A stretch of DNA of 64,000 nt from Spirochaetales bacterium (GTDB lineage: Bacteria; Spirochaetota; Spirochaetia; DSM-2461), in contig JAQQAP010000047.1 of NCBI GenBank assembly GCA_028533045.1, positions 1 through 64,000 of the forward strand, in the 5' to 3' direction. The notes under the pieces are model-generated. The model made no database searches, was not told where the DNA came from, and saw only the letters and a program-made list of their open reading frames with translations. This document shows, in pieces, positions 26,008-35,778 of this stretch. The position numbers and the translations under genes were made by a program. Position 1 is the stretch's first letter. Each line of letters starts with the position of its first letter.

Positions 26008-26538
26008 CTATAAAATAACCTCACCGTTATTAAGATTAATAACGGTTAACTTACCCGCTTCAAGCACACCATAGGAGGGGGGAAATCCCCCTTTAGGCAG
26101 GGATAGGGAGCCGGGGTTACCATAAAAGACACCCTCTTTTTCTTCCCAGAGGGGAATATGGGTATGGCCGGAGAGTCGGATTTCGCCCTTGTTCGCTTTG
26201 CCGATTCTCTCCTCTCCCAGATGGCCGTGACTCAAGTGATAGGTCAGGTTCCCCTCCTGATAGAGGGCAAAGTCAGCTAAAATGGGAAAATCAATGAGCA
26301 TTTGGTCCACTTCGCTGTCGCAGTTGCCTCTTACAGCTGTAATTTGGCCGGCAAAGGGGTTGAGCAGGTCCGCCACGCTGGGGGGCTCGTATCCGTCGGG
26401 CAAGGGGTTGCGGGGGCCGTGATACATCACATCTCCCAAAAGAAAGAGCCGTTCAAAACCCTCTTTTTTATAGATTTCCAAAGCCTTTTGCAGGCTATCC
26501 GCTTTACCATGTATATCGGAAAGTACCATTATCTTCAT
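26008..26538 (-). CDS. yfcE: YfcE-like metallophosphoesterase
   Basis: 176 aa. The metal-binding motifs of the MJ0936/YfcE family are all visible: SDIHG (D7, H9), LLGDVMYHG, VRGNCD, LSHGH and SGHTHIP, followed by NPGSLSLPKGG. These enzymes are cytoplasmic Mn-dependent phosphodiesterases with broad activity on model substrates. It is first in the operon with the clostripain-like peptidase, a functionally unobvious pairing. Confidence 0.9.
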   Translation of the reverse strand: MKIMVLSDIHGKADSLQKALEIYKKEGFERLFLLGDVMYHGPRNPLPDGYEPPSVADLLNPFAGQITAVRGNCDSEVDQMLIDFPILADFALYQEGNLTYHLSHGHLGEERIGKANKGEIRLSGHTHIPLWEEKEGVFYGNPGSLSLPKGGFPPSYGVLEAGKLTVINLNNGEVIL

Positions 26539-26635
26539 ATTACTATACTAACGGGGGAGAAATATTTAGGGAAGCCCTAAAATATTCGATTGATTCTCTT
26601 GCCTCTTGGGTGAATAATTAGGGAGGAGGATTATT

Positions 26636-28282
26636 ATGACTTTTTGGAATGTACTCTCCCTCTTGGGTGGTTTGGCTCTTTTTCTTTACGCCATCATGGA
26701 AATGAACAAACATTTGACTGCTGTGGCGGGCAGACGAATGAAGACGATTATGACTAAGCTGACCGACGGCCCTTTTAGGGGCTATTTTACCGGTTTGGGC
26801 ATTACCATGGTGAATCAGTCCTCTTCGGCTACGACGGTGCTGGAAGCGGCTCTGGTGGGGGCCGGTTTTATGACCTTCAAACAGAGTCTTACCGTAACCC
26901 TGGGGGCGGAATTGGGTTCCACTCTTTTTCCCCAGCTGGTGGCCATACCGGGTCTGACCAAGTTTTCCTCACTCTTTCTGCTTATCGGTTTAATCATTCT
27001 CCTATCGGCCAAGAAAAAGGAGTTCAACCATTTGGGTATGATACTCATAAGTTTTGGTATGCTCTTTATGGGAATGGATATTATGTCCCAGGCCCTCTCT
27101 CCCCTTCGGGAGTATGAACCGTTTATCCGAGTCATGAAGAATGCCGCCTCTCCTCTGGTGGGAATTGTGGCGGGCCTCCTCTTTACCATGCTTATTCAGT
27201 CCTCCGGGGCTACGGTGGGTATTACCATTGCCATGGCCCTGGCCGGGACGATTTCTTTGGAAGAGGCCATTCCCATTAACCTGGGAGCTGCCGTGGGGAC
27301 CTGCATTACGGCAATTTTAGGGAGTATTACCCTCAATTGGGAGGCAAAACGGTCCGCCTATATTCACGTTCTCTTCCAGATTCTGGGGGTGATTTGGGTC
27401 TACATCCTCCTCCTGATTCGCATAGGCGATGAAAGGCTCTATATTTGGTTGATTAAATGGTTTTGCCTGACTATTCTGGGAACTGAAAGCCTGTCCCGCC
27501 AAATAGCCATGGGTTTTACCTTTATGCCTGTCATTAATCACCTTATCCTCTTTCCCAATCTGAGCCTTGCGGTAAAGCTTTTTAACCGGATTTTCCCGGA
27601 GCGGGAGAAGTCCGAGGCCTTTGCGGTGAAATATATTGATAACAGACTCATTAGCCGCAGCGCCCGGCTCTCCCTGGAAATGGCCCGTAAAGAGATTATC
27701 CGGGTGACCGAGTTTCTCGTGGAGATGGGAGAAACCCTTTCTCTTTCTCTTCATAACAGGGATAATGATTACACCCGGGCACTGGGGGAACTGGATGGGA
27801 AGGTGGATTTCCTTAACGAAGCTATTATCAACTTCCTGGTTAAGCTCTCCCGTGAAGAGATGACCGAAAAGGAGTCCGCCGTCTGCCTGAACTATATCCA
27901 GATTCAGAACGAACTGGAATCGATTGGGGATGTGATGGACAAGAACATCATGGTTCTGATGGAGAAGCGCCGGGTAAACGGGCTTCATTTCTCCGATGAG
28001 GGTTTTGGAGAGCTTGACCATCTTCTGACAAAGATTCGGAAAAACCTGGATCTGATTAGCCTTATTTTCCGGGAGGATAAATCCCGCCCGTCCCGAATTA
28101 AGAGTATTCGCGACGATTTTAAGAAAAAGGAAGAGGAAAAATACAAACAACTCCATATTAAACGCCTCCAGGAGGGGTTGAGTGAATCCGTAGCGACATC
28201 GGCGATTCATTTGGACCTGATTACCTACTTTTCCCGGATTAACAAACAGATAAATTATATTGCCCGAAAACTGGATCATTAG
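26636..28282 (+). CDS. Na/Pi-cotransporter family protein with PhoU-like domain
   Basis: 548 aa. Two inverted membrane repeats carry the SLC34-type signature NQSSSATT and IQSSGATVGITIAMA. About nine membrane segments cover residues 5-310. The last 200 residues are helical and PhoU-like (MARKEIIRVTEFLVEMG, ELDGKVDFLNEAIINFLVKLS). The family imports phosphate with sodium, and the PhoU domain probably regulates activity. GGGAGGAGG lies upstream of the ATG. The gene is monocistronic or leads into the HD-GYP gene 47 bases downstream. Confidence 0.92.
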   Translation: MTFWNVLSLLGGLALFLYAIMEMNKHLTAVAGRRMKTIMTKLTDGPFRGYFTGLGITMVNQSSSATTVLEAALVGAGFMTFKQSLTVTLGAELGSTLFPQLVAIPGLTKFSSLFLLIGLIILLSAKKKEFNHLGMILISFGMLFMGMDIMSQALSPLREYEPFIRVMKNAASPLVGIVAGLLFTMLIQSSGATVGITIAMALAGTISLEEAIPINLGAAVGTCITAILGSITLNWEAKRSAYIHVLFQILGVIWVYILLLIRIGDERLYIWLIKWFCLTILGTESLSRQIAMGFTFMPVINHLILFPNLSLAVKLFNRIFPEREKSEAFAVKYIDNRLISRSARLSLEMARKEIIRVTEFLVEMGETLSLSLHNRDNDYTRALGELDGKVDFLNEAIINFLVKLSREEMTEKESAVCLNYIQIQNELESIGDVMDKNIMVLMEKRRVNGLHFSDEGFGELDHLLTKIRKNLDLISLIFREDKSRPSRIKSIRDDFKKKEEEKYKQLHIKRLQEGLSESVATSAIHLDLITYFSRINKQINYIARKLDH

Positions 28283-28329
28283 GTAAAAAACATTGGAATC
28301 TGGCTGTGCCATAAATTATAATTACGATA

Positions 28330-30258
28330 ATGAAAAAAGTCCTTTTACCCCTATTTCTCCTTTTTCTCATAAATCTTCACGGCCATGAGATACCCGATGC
28401 GATTCCCCTGGCCCGGGAAGGAGTGATTGACCTTAGGGGTTCCCTGCTGGACAATCCGGTAAAACTGAATGGGGAGTGGCTTTTTTATTGGAATGAGTTT
28501 CTTGTATCGGCTCCACAAAACCGCACGGAAGAGTGGGATATTGATTATATGGAAGTTCCCGCCTTCTGGAATAATCCGGCCTCCCTTAAACAAGAGTACC
28601 CCCGGGAAGGTTATGCCACCTACCAAATCAAAATTCTTCTTCCTCCCCATACGGATTTTTTGGCTCTGGAACTTAAATATGTCTTTACCTCCTACAGGCT
28701 TTACATAAACGGTGAATTATATGATGCGGTAGGTGTACCGGGAGTGTCAACGGAAACGGGAAAACCGGCTTTCCGATCAAAAACAGTCTCATTTCCTACC
28801 AGGGGAAGCGAACTTGACCTATCCCTTCAGGTATCAAACTTTAACCTTAATAAAGGAGGTATATGGGGCGATCCGGTCCTGGGGACTCCCGAGGGTATTA
28901 ACAGGATGCGCGAAGGGCGGATCTTCCGGGATTTTTCCCTTTGCGGACTTATTTTTATAATGAGCCTTTACCATCTGGAGATGTATTTTTACCGGAGAAA
29001 AGATAAAACGGCCCTCTACTTTGGTATATTTTGCCTTATTATAGTTATAAGGATTCTCAGTACGGGAGAGCTGTTTCTTACCCGCCTTATTCCCGATATT
29101 TCCTGGAATTTGCACCTGACTATTGAATATTTAAGTTTCTATCTCGCCATTCCCGTTTTTTCCCTTTACCTGTACAACCTTTATCCCAGGCAGAATCATA
29201 AACCTGTTGTGAGAACCATCTTGGGAGTGTCCGCCCCTTTTATTCTTCTCACTCTCTTTACCCCGCCCCGTATTTTTAACAGAACCCTTCCCTATTTCCA
29301 ACTTATATCCATTATAGTATGCTCATACTCCCTGTATGTTCTCGTGCGCGCCATGAAGTCCCATTCAAAAAGCAGTTCCACTCTTCTTACGGGCTTTTTT
29401 ATTCTGGTACTTTTCTTCCTGAACGATGTGCTTCACTCTCTGAATATCATCCACACCGCCTTTCTTATGCCGGTGGGACTTTTTATTTTTATATTTACCC
29501 AATCTCTTCTTATTCAACGAATATCCCGGGAACTCTTCGAGACCGTGGAAAAACAGAAAAACGAGCTGGTTATAAGCCACACCCTTTTTGAAAAATCCCG
29601 GCTGGGGACAATCCTGGGACTGGCTAAACTGGCTGAATTCCGCGATGAAGATACGGGACAACACCTGGAAAGGATGCGTGAATATTGTCGTATACTGGCC
29701 ATTGCCCTTTCAAAAAGAGAGGGCTATTGCGACTATATTACGGAACGCTATATTGACGATCTCTACCAATCGGCTATTCTTCATGATATTGGCAAGGTTT
29801 CCGTTCCGGACTCCATCCTTTTGAAACCGGGTAAACTGAATGAGGAAGAGTATGAACTTATGAAGCTTCATACGGTTCGCGGGGGAGAAGCCCTGGAGAA
29901 TATAGAAGCCAAAATAGGAATGGAATCTTTCCTAACCCTGGGAAAGGAAATTGCCTGGGCCCACCACGAGAAATGGGATGGAAGCGGTTATCCCAAAGGG
30001 CTAAAAGGAAGGGAAATCCCCCTCTCCGCCCGTATAACCTCCGTAGCCGATGTATACGATGCGCTTACCTCGGAACGTCCTTATAAAAAGGCCTTTTCCC
30101 ACAAAGAAGCACGAAAAATTATCCTGGAAGGAGAAGGAATTCACTTTGACCCCCTCCTTATAAAGATTTTTCTGGAAGTGGAAGGACAATTAAATGAAAT
30201 ACGTCTCTCCTACGGGGAGGCAAATCCACTGGAAGCAATGAAATCTCTCCGCGCCTAG
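28330..30258 (+). CDS. 7TMR-DISM receptor with HD-GYP c-di-GMP phosphodiesterase domain
   Basis: 642 aa. A signal peptide is followed by a periplasmic carbohydrate-binding-like 7TMR-DISMED2 domain (about 30-190, [26 protein letters not shown]). Seven membrane helices span about 200-395, then a short coil leads to an HD-GYP domain (about 430-620) with HDIGK and [35 protein letters not shown]. It should hydrolyse c-di-GMP in response to an extracellular ligand, possibly a sugar. Its stop shares the tetranucleotide CTAG with the stop of the convergent chemoreceptor gene. Confidence 0.92.
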   Translation: MKKVLLPLFLLFLINLHGHEIPDAIPLAREGVIDLRGSLLDNPVKLNGEWLFYWNEFLVSAPQNRTEEWDIDYMEVPAFWNNPASLKQEYPREGYATYQIKILLPPHTDFLALELKYVFTSYRLYINGELYDAVGVPGVSTETGKPAFRSKTVSFPTRGSELDLSLQVSNFNLNKGGIWGDPVLGTPEGINRMREGRIFRDFSLCGLIFIMSLYHLEMYFYRRKDKTALYFGIFCLIIVIRILSTGELFLTRLIPDISWNLHLTIEYLSFYLAIPVFSLYLYNLYPRQNHKPVVRTILGVSAPFILLTLFTPPRIFNRTLPYFQLISIIVCSYSLYVLVRAMKSHSKSSSTLLTGFFILVLFFLNDVLHSLNIIHTAFLMPVGLFIFIFTQSLLIQRISRELFETVEKQKNELVISHTLFEKSRLGTILGLAKLAEFRDEDTGQHLERMREYCRILAIALSKREGYCDYITERYIDDLYQSAILHDIGKVSVPDSILLKPGKLNEEEYELMKLHTVRGGEALENIEAKIGMESFLTLGKEIAWAHHEKWDGSGYPKGLKGREIPLSARITSVADVYDALTSERPYKKAFSHKEARKIILEGEGIHFDPLLIKIFLEVEGQLNEIRLSYGEANPLEAMKSLRA

Positions 30259-31823
30259 TTATCCAAATGAAAATATGACACATTTTCTTTCATAAGGGAG
30301 GCTTGTCCCGAAAGCTCTTCCGCCATGGCGGCCAGTTCTTCTGAGGAGGCGGCATTTTGCTGTATGACCTTATTCAACTCGATGAGTCCCCTGTTCACCT
30401 GATCCGCTCCCCGGGCCTGCTCTTCGCTGGAATCGCTGATTTCCCTAATGTAACGGGTTGTACTTTGAACCTGAGGGACCAATTCTTCTATAACATGGCC
30501 CGCTTCTTCGGCAATTTCCACACTGTTTTCCGAGATTTCCCAAATCTCTTTGGCAGCCCGGCCGGAATTTTCCGCCAGTTTCCTCACTTCCGCCGCTACC
30601 ACGGCAAAACCTTTGCCCGCGTCCCCCGCACGAGCCGCTTCTATGGCCGCGTTAAGGGCCAACATATTAGTATTGCGGGAAATATCCTCAATTACGGTGA
30701 TCTTCTCGGCAATCCGATGCATAGCCTCCACCGCGGACAGGACCGATTGGCCCCCCTTCTCCGCCTTGAGAGCCACATCTTCCGCAAGATGTTCCGCTTC
30801 CAGGGCATTTTCCTTATTCTGACCGATATTGGACGCCAGCTGCTCCATTGAGGCGGAAATCTCTTCCACGCTGGAAGCTTGTTCCGTGGCTCCCGTGGAA
30901 ACCTGCTGCGTGGTCTGGGAGATTTGGCCGGAACCCTCGTTAACCTGTTGGGCCGAGTCGCTTATGGTCCCCATAATGGCGGACATTTTATCGGTCATAC
31001 CGTCAAGGGCCTGAAAAAGAGTCCCCGTCTCGTCCCGATTATGCTGCTGCTTACGATGGGCCTCTATGGAGAGATCCCCCCTGGCCAGACTGTCCGCAAC
31101 CCGGGAAGCCAATACGATGGGCCGGGATATTTTCCGTCCCATAAGGAGGGCCAGAATAGTGGTAAAAACAAGACAGAGGAGGGAAAAAGCTAAAGAGTAT
31201 AGCACACTCTTTTTTAACTGTAACCGGGATAGTCTTCGCTGTTCATCTATTATGACCTGAATATCGTCGATATAGTTACCCGTTCCGATTATCCAGTCAA
31301 AGGGCTCAAAATAGGCGGAATAGCTTCTCTTAGGGAGAGCTTCGCCTCCCGATTGGCGGGGAAAGTAATATTCCGTATAGCCCCCGCCGGCCAGGGCCTG
31401 TTCGATAATAGCGCGTATAAAATAGTGGCCTTTGTGGTCTTGCATATCCCAGCGTTTCTTACCCTCCACATTTTCCTGTCCTAACATAACCACATTTGTC
31501 CCGTCCGACCGGTCAGCCCAAAAATACCCCCCCTCTCCATAGTGGGAGGTTCTTAATAGTTGAGCCGCCAGCTCCTTAGCTTCATCCAGGCTATAGTCGG
31601 CTTGCCCAACCAGATTATAGACCGACTCCATGAGAGAGATCTGTGTCTCCACCTCACTTTTAACTAAACGGTCAAAGTCTTCATAAAGAGATTTCTCCCA
31701 CGATTCCAGGTAGGATTCATTATTCCGGGCAAAGGAAATAATCATAAAGATACTTAGTGCTGTAACGATTAAAACGACCGATCCAATGGTCAGGAAAAGG
31801 ATTTTTTGAACTATGCTTTTCAT
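30255..31823 (-). CDS. Methyl-accepting chemotaxis protein with sCache_2 sensor
   Basis: 522 aa. An N-terminal membrane helix (about 7-30) is followed by a periplasmic sCache_2 domain (30-190: [46 protein letters not shown]), a second helix and HAMP, then a signalling domain with the conserved hairpin tip [37 protein letters not shown]. sCache_2 sensors often bind short organic acids. Together with the neighbouring HD-GYP protein it implies motility and ligand-guided behaviour. The two genes converge with a 4-base stop overlap. Confidence 0.95.
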   Translation of the reverse strand: MKSIVQKILFLTIGSVVLIVTALSIFMIISFARNNESYLESWEKSLYEDFDRLVKSEVETQISLMESVYNLVGQADYSLDEAKELAAQLLRTSHYGEGGYFWADRSDGTNVVMLGQENVEGKKRWDMQDHKGHYFIRAIIEQALAGGGYTEYYFPRQSGGEALPKRSYSAYFEPFDWIIGTGNYIDDIQVIIDEQRRLSRLQLKKSVLYSLAFSLLCLVFTTILALLMGRKISRPIVLASRVADSLARGDLSIEAHRKQQHNRDETGTLFQALDGMTDKMSAIMGTISDSAQQVNEGSGQISQTTQQVSTGATEQASSVEEISASMEQLASNIGQNKENALEAEHLAEDVALKAEKGGQSVLSAVEAMHRIAEKITVIEDISRNTNMLALNAAIEAARAGDAGKGFAVVAAEVRKLAENSGRAAKEIWEISENSVEIAEEAGHVIEELVPQVQSTTRYIREISDSSEEQARGADQVNRGLIELNKVIQQNAASSEELAAMAEELSGQASLMKENVSYFHLDN

Positions 31824-31948
31824 GATAGCCTCTTACTATAATTATACGTCTAAAGTTCCCTAAAAACAAGAAATAGCCTTTGTGAACTCGGTGAAAACAT
31901 TGCCCTTCTTTTTACTTTTTTGTCAGATGGAGGTGTATAATTTATTCC

Positions 31949-33580
31949 ATGAAAAAATACCTTTTATTCCTTTTGATTATACTGGCGGCAGGAGCCATAG
32001 CTTCTTGTGACCTTGGAAGCAGCGACGACTCCAGTGACAGTTCGAGCACGGAAGGAGCTTTTAAGATTGTGAATTCCTGGGGGGCTGGAGTCTTTGATTG
32101 GGAAAATATAAGCGACGGCCATTATTGGATTGAATATGAAGATATGAAAACAAATGGGATGTATGTCTGGTACTTCATCAATGATTATGATTCCGATGCT
32201 TACGACCCTTCTGCTATAGCGGTTTTTGAAGTAGATCATGCAGTAAGAGATGATGTTCAAATAACCATAGGTCTAAGAGACAATTCGGACACAACCATTA
32301 TGTCCAAGACCTTCGAAACCGATGATGTTGACGGTATTCCAACCGGGGGAGCACTTCCCTTTCCCGATAATCCCATGGTACTGGACTTGGGAGAATTCGT
32401 CGATTACCTAAACGACTACGACCTTTTCCTTACCGCCACGAATCTAGGCACAACGGAAGGGACCATAGAGAGTTTTTCTCTGGAACTCTATAATGGTTAC
32501 GACTCTTCCGGTGTTTACGACTATATCTATAGTTACGATGGTTCGGAAATTCTGGCAGGCAGCACAATAACAATGGGATCCGATGGGACTGATTATTCTA
32601 CGGTAACTATGGAAATAGAAACATCCGGTAATATCGACAGCAACTGGACCGGTTCGTCTTCGATTAGCTCAACATCTTCCTTTGTTTTGAGTGGGGGGAC
32701 AAGCTTTACAACAAGACAAATGACCAGTAGTGAAATTTCCGACCTGGTATCAAAGGATAGTCAGAATAATCCCAATGCTCATAACCCGGACGGCTTGGGA
32801 ACAGGTTGGCTTGCCCCCACAACGGAAGAATGGGAAAAGACATCTCTTTTAACAGGAATAGAAAACATTAGCAGCAAAAGCAGTAGCTCCAGTGATGATG
32901 AAGTGGACCTTTCCGCAACTGACTATTTCCCCCCTATTGGTAATCAAGGAACAGAGGGCTCTTGTGTAGCCTTTTCTACTGCCTACTATATGCATACCTA
33001 TATGGAAGCACGGGAACATGGGTGGGACCTTTCAGATATCTCCTGGGACGATGAGGCCACCACAATTTCCGACTACGGTGAACCCGATAGCGGCCAGGAT
33101 ATGATTTTTAGTCCCGACTATATCTACCATCAAACTAATTATGGAGAAGATGGGGGATCAGCCTACATTTATGCCGTAGAAACTATCGTACGTCAGGGTT
33201 GTGCCACATGGGAAGCCATGCCTTACAACACGGAGGATTCAACCACCTGGCCCGATGAAGAGGCATGGAGAAATGCGGCCCAATACAGAGTGGATTTTGA
33301 GACTCACTATGACGGAGAGTCGGACTATTTAATGGGCTTCCTGGTCGTTGATACTGACGAAGAGATCGAGTTCCTTGAATATCTTCTATCCGAGGGCTAC
33401 CCCCTTTGTACAGCCATTGACGGGGGAAGCACAACCGATTACGGTTTATACGATTATCTGGATGAAAATGATGTGGTGGAAAACGGATATACCTTTACAG
33501 TGGACGACCTAAACCACGCCCAAACCATCGTGGGTTACAAGGCAAATGACGAATGGGACTCATCCAATCCGGAGGATTAA
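31949..33580 (+). CDS. Papain-like (C1A) lipoprotein with apparently permuted catalytic order, copy 1
   Basis: 543 aa, lipobox AIAS-C20, then a short acidic Ser/Asp linker. Next comes GAFKIVNSWG (Asn42) with DGHYWIEYEDM, which is the segment that normally ends a C1A catalytic domain, and a beta-sandwich of about 170 residues (GALPFPDNPMVLDL, EGTIESFSLELY) that usually follows it. The Cys part comes last: PPIGNQGTEGSCVAFS (Gln333, Cys339) and LNHAQTIVGYK (His523). The protein stops a few residues later, just where NSWG would be expected. All four papain active-site residues are thus present but in the order Asn, Gln, Cys, His, suggesting circular permutation. It is likely an outer-membrane-anchored peptidase. 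A paralogue follows 94 bases later. Confidence 0.85.
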   Translation: MKKYLLFLLIILAAGAIASCDLGSSDDSSDSSSTEGAFKIVNSWGAGVFDWENISDGHYWIEYEDMKTNGMYVWYFINDYDSDAYDPSAIAVFEVDHAVRDDVQITIGLRDNSDTTIMSKTFETDDVDGIPTGGALPFPDNPMVLDLGEFVDYLNDYDLFLTATNLGTTEGTIESFSLELYNGYDSSGVYDYIYSYDGSEILAGSTITMGSDGTDYSTVTMEIETSGNIDSNWTGSSSISSTSSFVLSGGTSFTTRQMTSSEISDLVSKDSQNNPNAHNPDGLGTGWLAPTTEEWEKTSLLTGIENISSKSSSSSDDEVDLSATDYFPPIGNQGTEGSCVAFSTAYYMHTYMEAREHGWDLSDISWDDEATTISDYGEPDSGQDMIFSPDYIYHQTNYGEDGGSAYIYAVETIVRQGCATWEAMPYNTEDSTTWPDEEAWRNAAQYRVDFETHYDGESDYLMGFLVVDTDEEIEFLEYLLSEGYPLCTAIDGGSTTDYGLYDYLDENDVVENGYTFTVDDLNHAQTIVGYKANDEWDSSNPED

Positions 33581-33674
33581 TATTCGTACCGTCAAATCCA
33601 CAATTTCTCCTTTTACTTTATTAATTTTCTTCAACAAGTTGGTATATATTAACTAAATAATGAATGGAGCGTTT

Positions 33675-35369
33675 ATGAAAAAATTACTTCCCGTCTTCCT
33701 ATTGCTTATGCCTTTCTTTTTTGCCTGTGGAGACTTGAATACAACCGAAGATACAACAGAAATCGTCGACGATGAATCTACCGACGATGAATCTACCGAC
33801 GATGAGTCTACCGATGACGAATCTACCGACGACGAATCTTCTGACGACGAATCTTCTGACGATGCGGCATCCACCGACGGGGCGTTTAAATTCGTTAACT
33901 CCTGGGGAGCTTACTCCAGCGTGTGGGAAAACGTCCTGGACGGACACTACTGGATCGAGTACGAAGATATGAAGGACAACGGCTTTTATATCTACTATTA
34001 CTATAACGATGACAGCGAAGTCTATGACCCTACTGCCATCGCTGTTTTTAACATAGACCACGATTACCGCGATGAGGTAAGCATTACGATTGGCGTACAG
34101 GACGACGAGGGTGATACGGTTTATTCCAAAACCCTGGAAAGCACCATAAGTAATATCCTTTCCGGTGGGGCCGAACCCTTCCCCGATAATGATATGGCCC
34201 TGGATATTACGGAGTTTGCCGATTCCCTGGATGACTATAACTTTTTCCTCACAGCGGAAAACAGCGGAGATACGGAGGGAACGATCGAAAGCTTATCCCT
34301 GGAGCTCTACACAGAATACGATAGTTCGGGCGCTTCCGTCGCGCAGACCTTTGCTTACGAAGGGGGCAGCGTAACAATTGGTGCCTCCTCTACGGTTACC
34401 ATAGAACTGGAAACGGCCGGCAATATCGACAGCAGCTGGGAAGCTTCCCTTAGCTCATCCAGCCTCCTAAGCACGAGCTCTTCCTTCACGTTCCGCGATT
34501 TGACCGATAGTGAGATTTCCTCCCTTCTTACGACGGAAGATCAAATTTCCCCCTCCAATGAGGTGGTAATGGGCGATTTCGGAACCGGTTGGTCCGCTCC
34601 TACTTCGGAAGAGTGGGAAGAGGTCTCCTACCTGGAAGGACTCTCTACTATAAGCAAGAGCGGCAGCTATGACGGCGTCAGTCTTCCCGACGAAGTGGAC
34701 CTCTCCGCAGAAGAATATTTCCCCCCTGTGGGCAACCAGGGAGGGGAAGGTTCCTGTGCAGCCTTCTCCGCCGTCTACTATATTCATACCTATATGGAAG
34801 CCCGGGAACACGGCTGGGATCTTTCCGATGTGGGCTGGACCTACTCCTCCTCCACTTCCAACGGGGGAGAACCGGACTCCGATCTGGACAAGATTTTCAG
34901 CCCCGATTTCGTCTATCACCAGATCAATTTTGGAACCGACGGCGGATCGACCAGTTATCAGGCCCTGGAATCTCTCATTCGCCAGGGATGCGCCAGCTGG
35001 GAAACCATGCCCTACGATACGAGCGACTCCACCAGCTGGCCCTCTGAAGAAGCCTGGCGGGAAGCCCCCCTTTACCGAAGTGACACTGATAGTTATTATA
35101 CAGGTAGCAAATACTCGGGTATCGGCTTTTTTAAAGTAGAAGATGACGATGATATTCTTTTCCTGAAATATCTTCTCTCCGAAGGATACCCTGTTACTAC
35201 GGCGATTTACGGTGGAAGCAGTTCCGATTACGGACTATACGACGAGCTCGATGAGAATGATGTTCTTGAGAACGGTAATTCCTGGAGTTCCTCCTACTGG
35301 AACCACGCCCAAACCATCGTTGGCTACAAGGAGGGAGACGAATGGGATTCTTCAAATCCGGAGGATTAA
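33675..35369 (+). CDS. Papain-like (C1A) lipoprotein with apparently permuted catalytic order, copy 2
   Basis: 564 aa from ATG 33675, chosen because it gives a signal peptide with lipobox FFFA-C18 and ATGGAGCG upstream; an ATG five codons earlier is also in frame. The linker is six degenerate 15-base repeats coding (DDEST)n, longer than in copy 1. Then follow GAFKFVNSWG (Asn75), DGHYWIEYEDM, the beta-sandwich, PPVGNQGGEGSCAAFS (Gln355, Cys361) and WNHAQTIVGYK (His544), ending WDSSNPED as in copy 1. Its last 28 bases overlap the start of a cystatin-like gene, whose ribosome site (AAGGAGGG) lies inside this coding sequence, so inhibitor translation should be coupled to protease translation. Confidence 0.85.
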   Translation: MKKLLPVFLLLMPFFFACGDLNTTEDTTEIVDDESTDDESTDDESTDDESTDDESSDDESSDDAASTDGAFKFVNSWGAYSSVWENVLDGHYWIEYEDMKDNGFYIYYYYNDDSEVYDPTAIAVFNIDHDYRDEVSITIGVQDDEGDTVYSKTLESTISNILSGGAEPFPDNDMALDITEFADSLDDYNFFLTAENSGDTEGTIESLSLELYTEYDSSGASVAQTFAYEGGSVTIGASSTVTIELETAGNIDSSWEASLSSSSLLSTSSSFTFRDLTDSEISSLLTTEDQISPSNEVVMGDFGTGWSAPTSEEWEEVSYLEGLSTISKSGSYDGVSLPDEVDLSAEEYFPPVGNQGGEGSCAAFSAVYYIHTYMEAREHGWDLSDVGWTYSSSTSNGGEPDSDLDKIFSPDFVYHQINFGTDGGSTSYQALESLIRQGCASWETMPYDTSDSTSWPSEEAWREAPLYRSDTDSYYTGSKYSGIGFFKVEDDDDILFLKYLLSEGYPVTTAIYGGSSSDYGLYDELDENDVLENGNSWSSSYWNHAQTIVGYKEGDEWDSSNPED

Positions 35370-35704
35370 TATTACTGGCCCTTTTAATTCCGGCGGCTCT
35401 ATTCGCCGGGGGAAAAAAAGAAAAAGAAAACCTGGCTCCCCCAGAACCTTTTCTTATTATGGCCGGGGGTTATGGGGATATAGCTTTGGACTCGGAAGCA
35501 GCCCTCAAGGCCCAGGAAGAGCTTAAAGCCCTGTGGACTGGCGACGAGTCAGCCTGGGATTCGGCTCAACTCATCAAGGCAGAATCACAGGTTGTGGCCG
35601 GCAAAAACATCCGTCTGATTTACGAAGGTCTTCCCGGCTATGAAGGGGCTGTCGTGTTCTATCCCCTGGACGGGAGCAACCCCACCGTTACCTGGCTGGA
35701 ATAG
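35342..35704 (+). CDS. Exported cystatin-like cysteine-protease inhibitor
   Basis: 120 aa. The signal peptide (LLALLIPAALFA) probably is cut before GGKKEKE. The mature part follows the cystatin plan: Gly42-Gly43 in MAGGYGDI, a helix (SEAALKAQEELKALW), AQLIKAESQVVAGKNIRLIYE with the QxVxG inhibitory loop at Gln83-Gly87, then GAVVFYPLDGSN and a final TVTW that could serve as the second hairpin. Cystatins block C1A peptidases by inserting these loops in the active-site cleft. The gene overlaps the upstream papain-like gene and has AAGGAGGG six bases before its ATG. A bidirectional-looking terminator follows. This is a natural protease-inhibitor pair. Confidence 0.8.
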   Translation: MGFFKSGGLILLALLIPAALFAGGKKEKENLAPPEPFLIMAGGYGDIALDSEAALKAQEELKALWTGDESAWDSAQLIKAESQVVAGKNIRLIYEGLPGYEGAVVFYPLDGSNPTVTWLE

Positions 35705-35725
35705 TTTTCCCACCCCATAAAAAAA

Positions 35726-35760
35726 GGCTCCCACACCGCTAGGCGGCCGGGAGCCTTTGT
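35726..35760. terminator. Intrinsic terminator between convergent cystatin-like and ileS genes
   Basis: GGCTCCC pairs with GGGAGCC, with an inner CCGC/GCGG helix. An A-run flanks the left and TTTGTTATTT the right, so it can serve both directions. Confidence 0.8.
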
Positions 35761-35778
35761 TATTTATACTGCTAAGCC

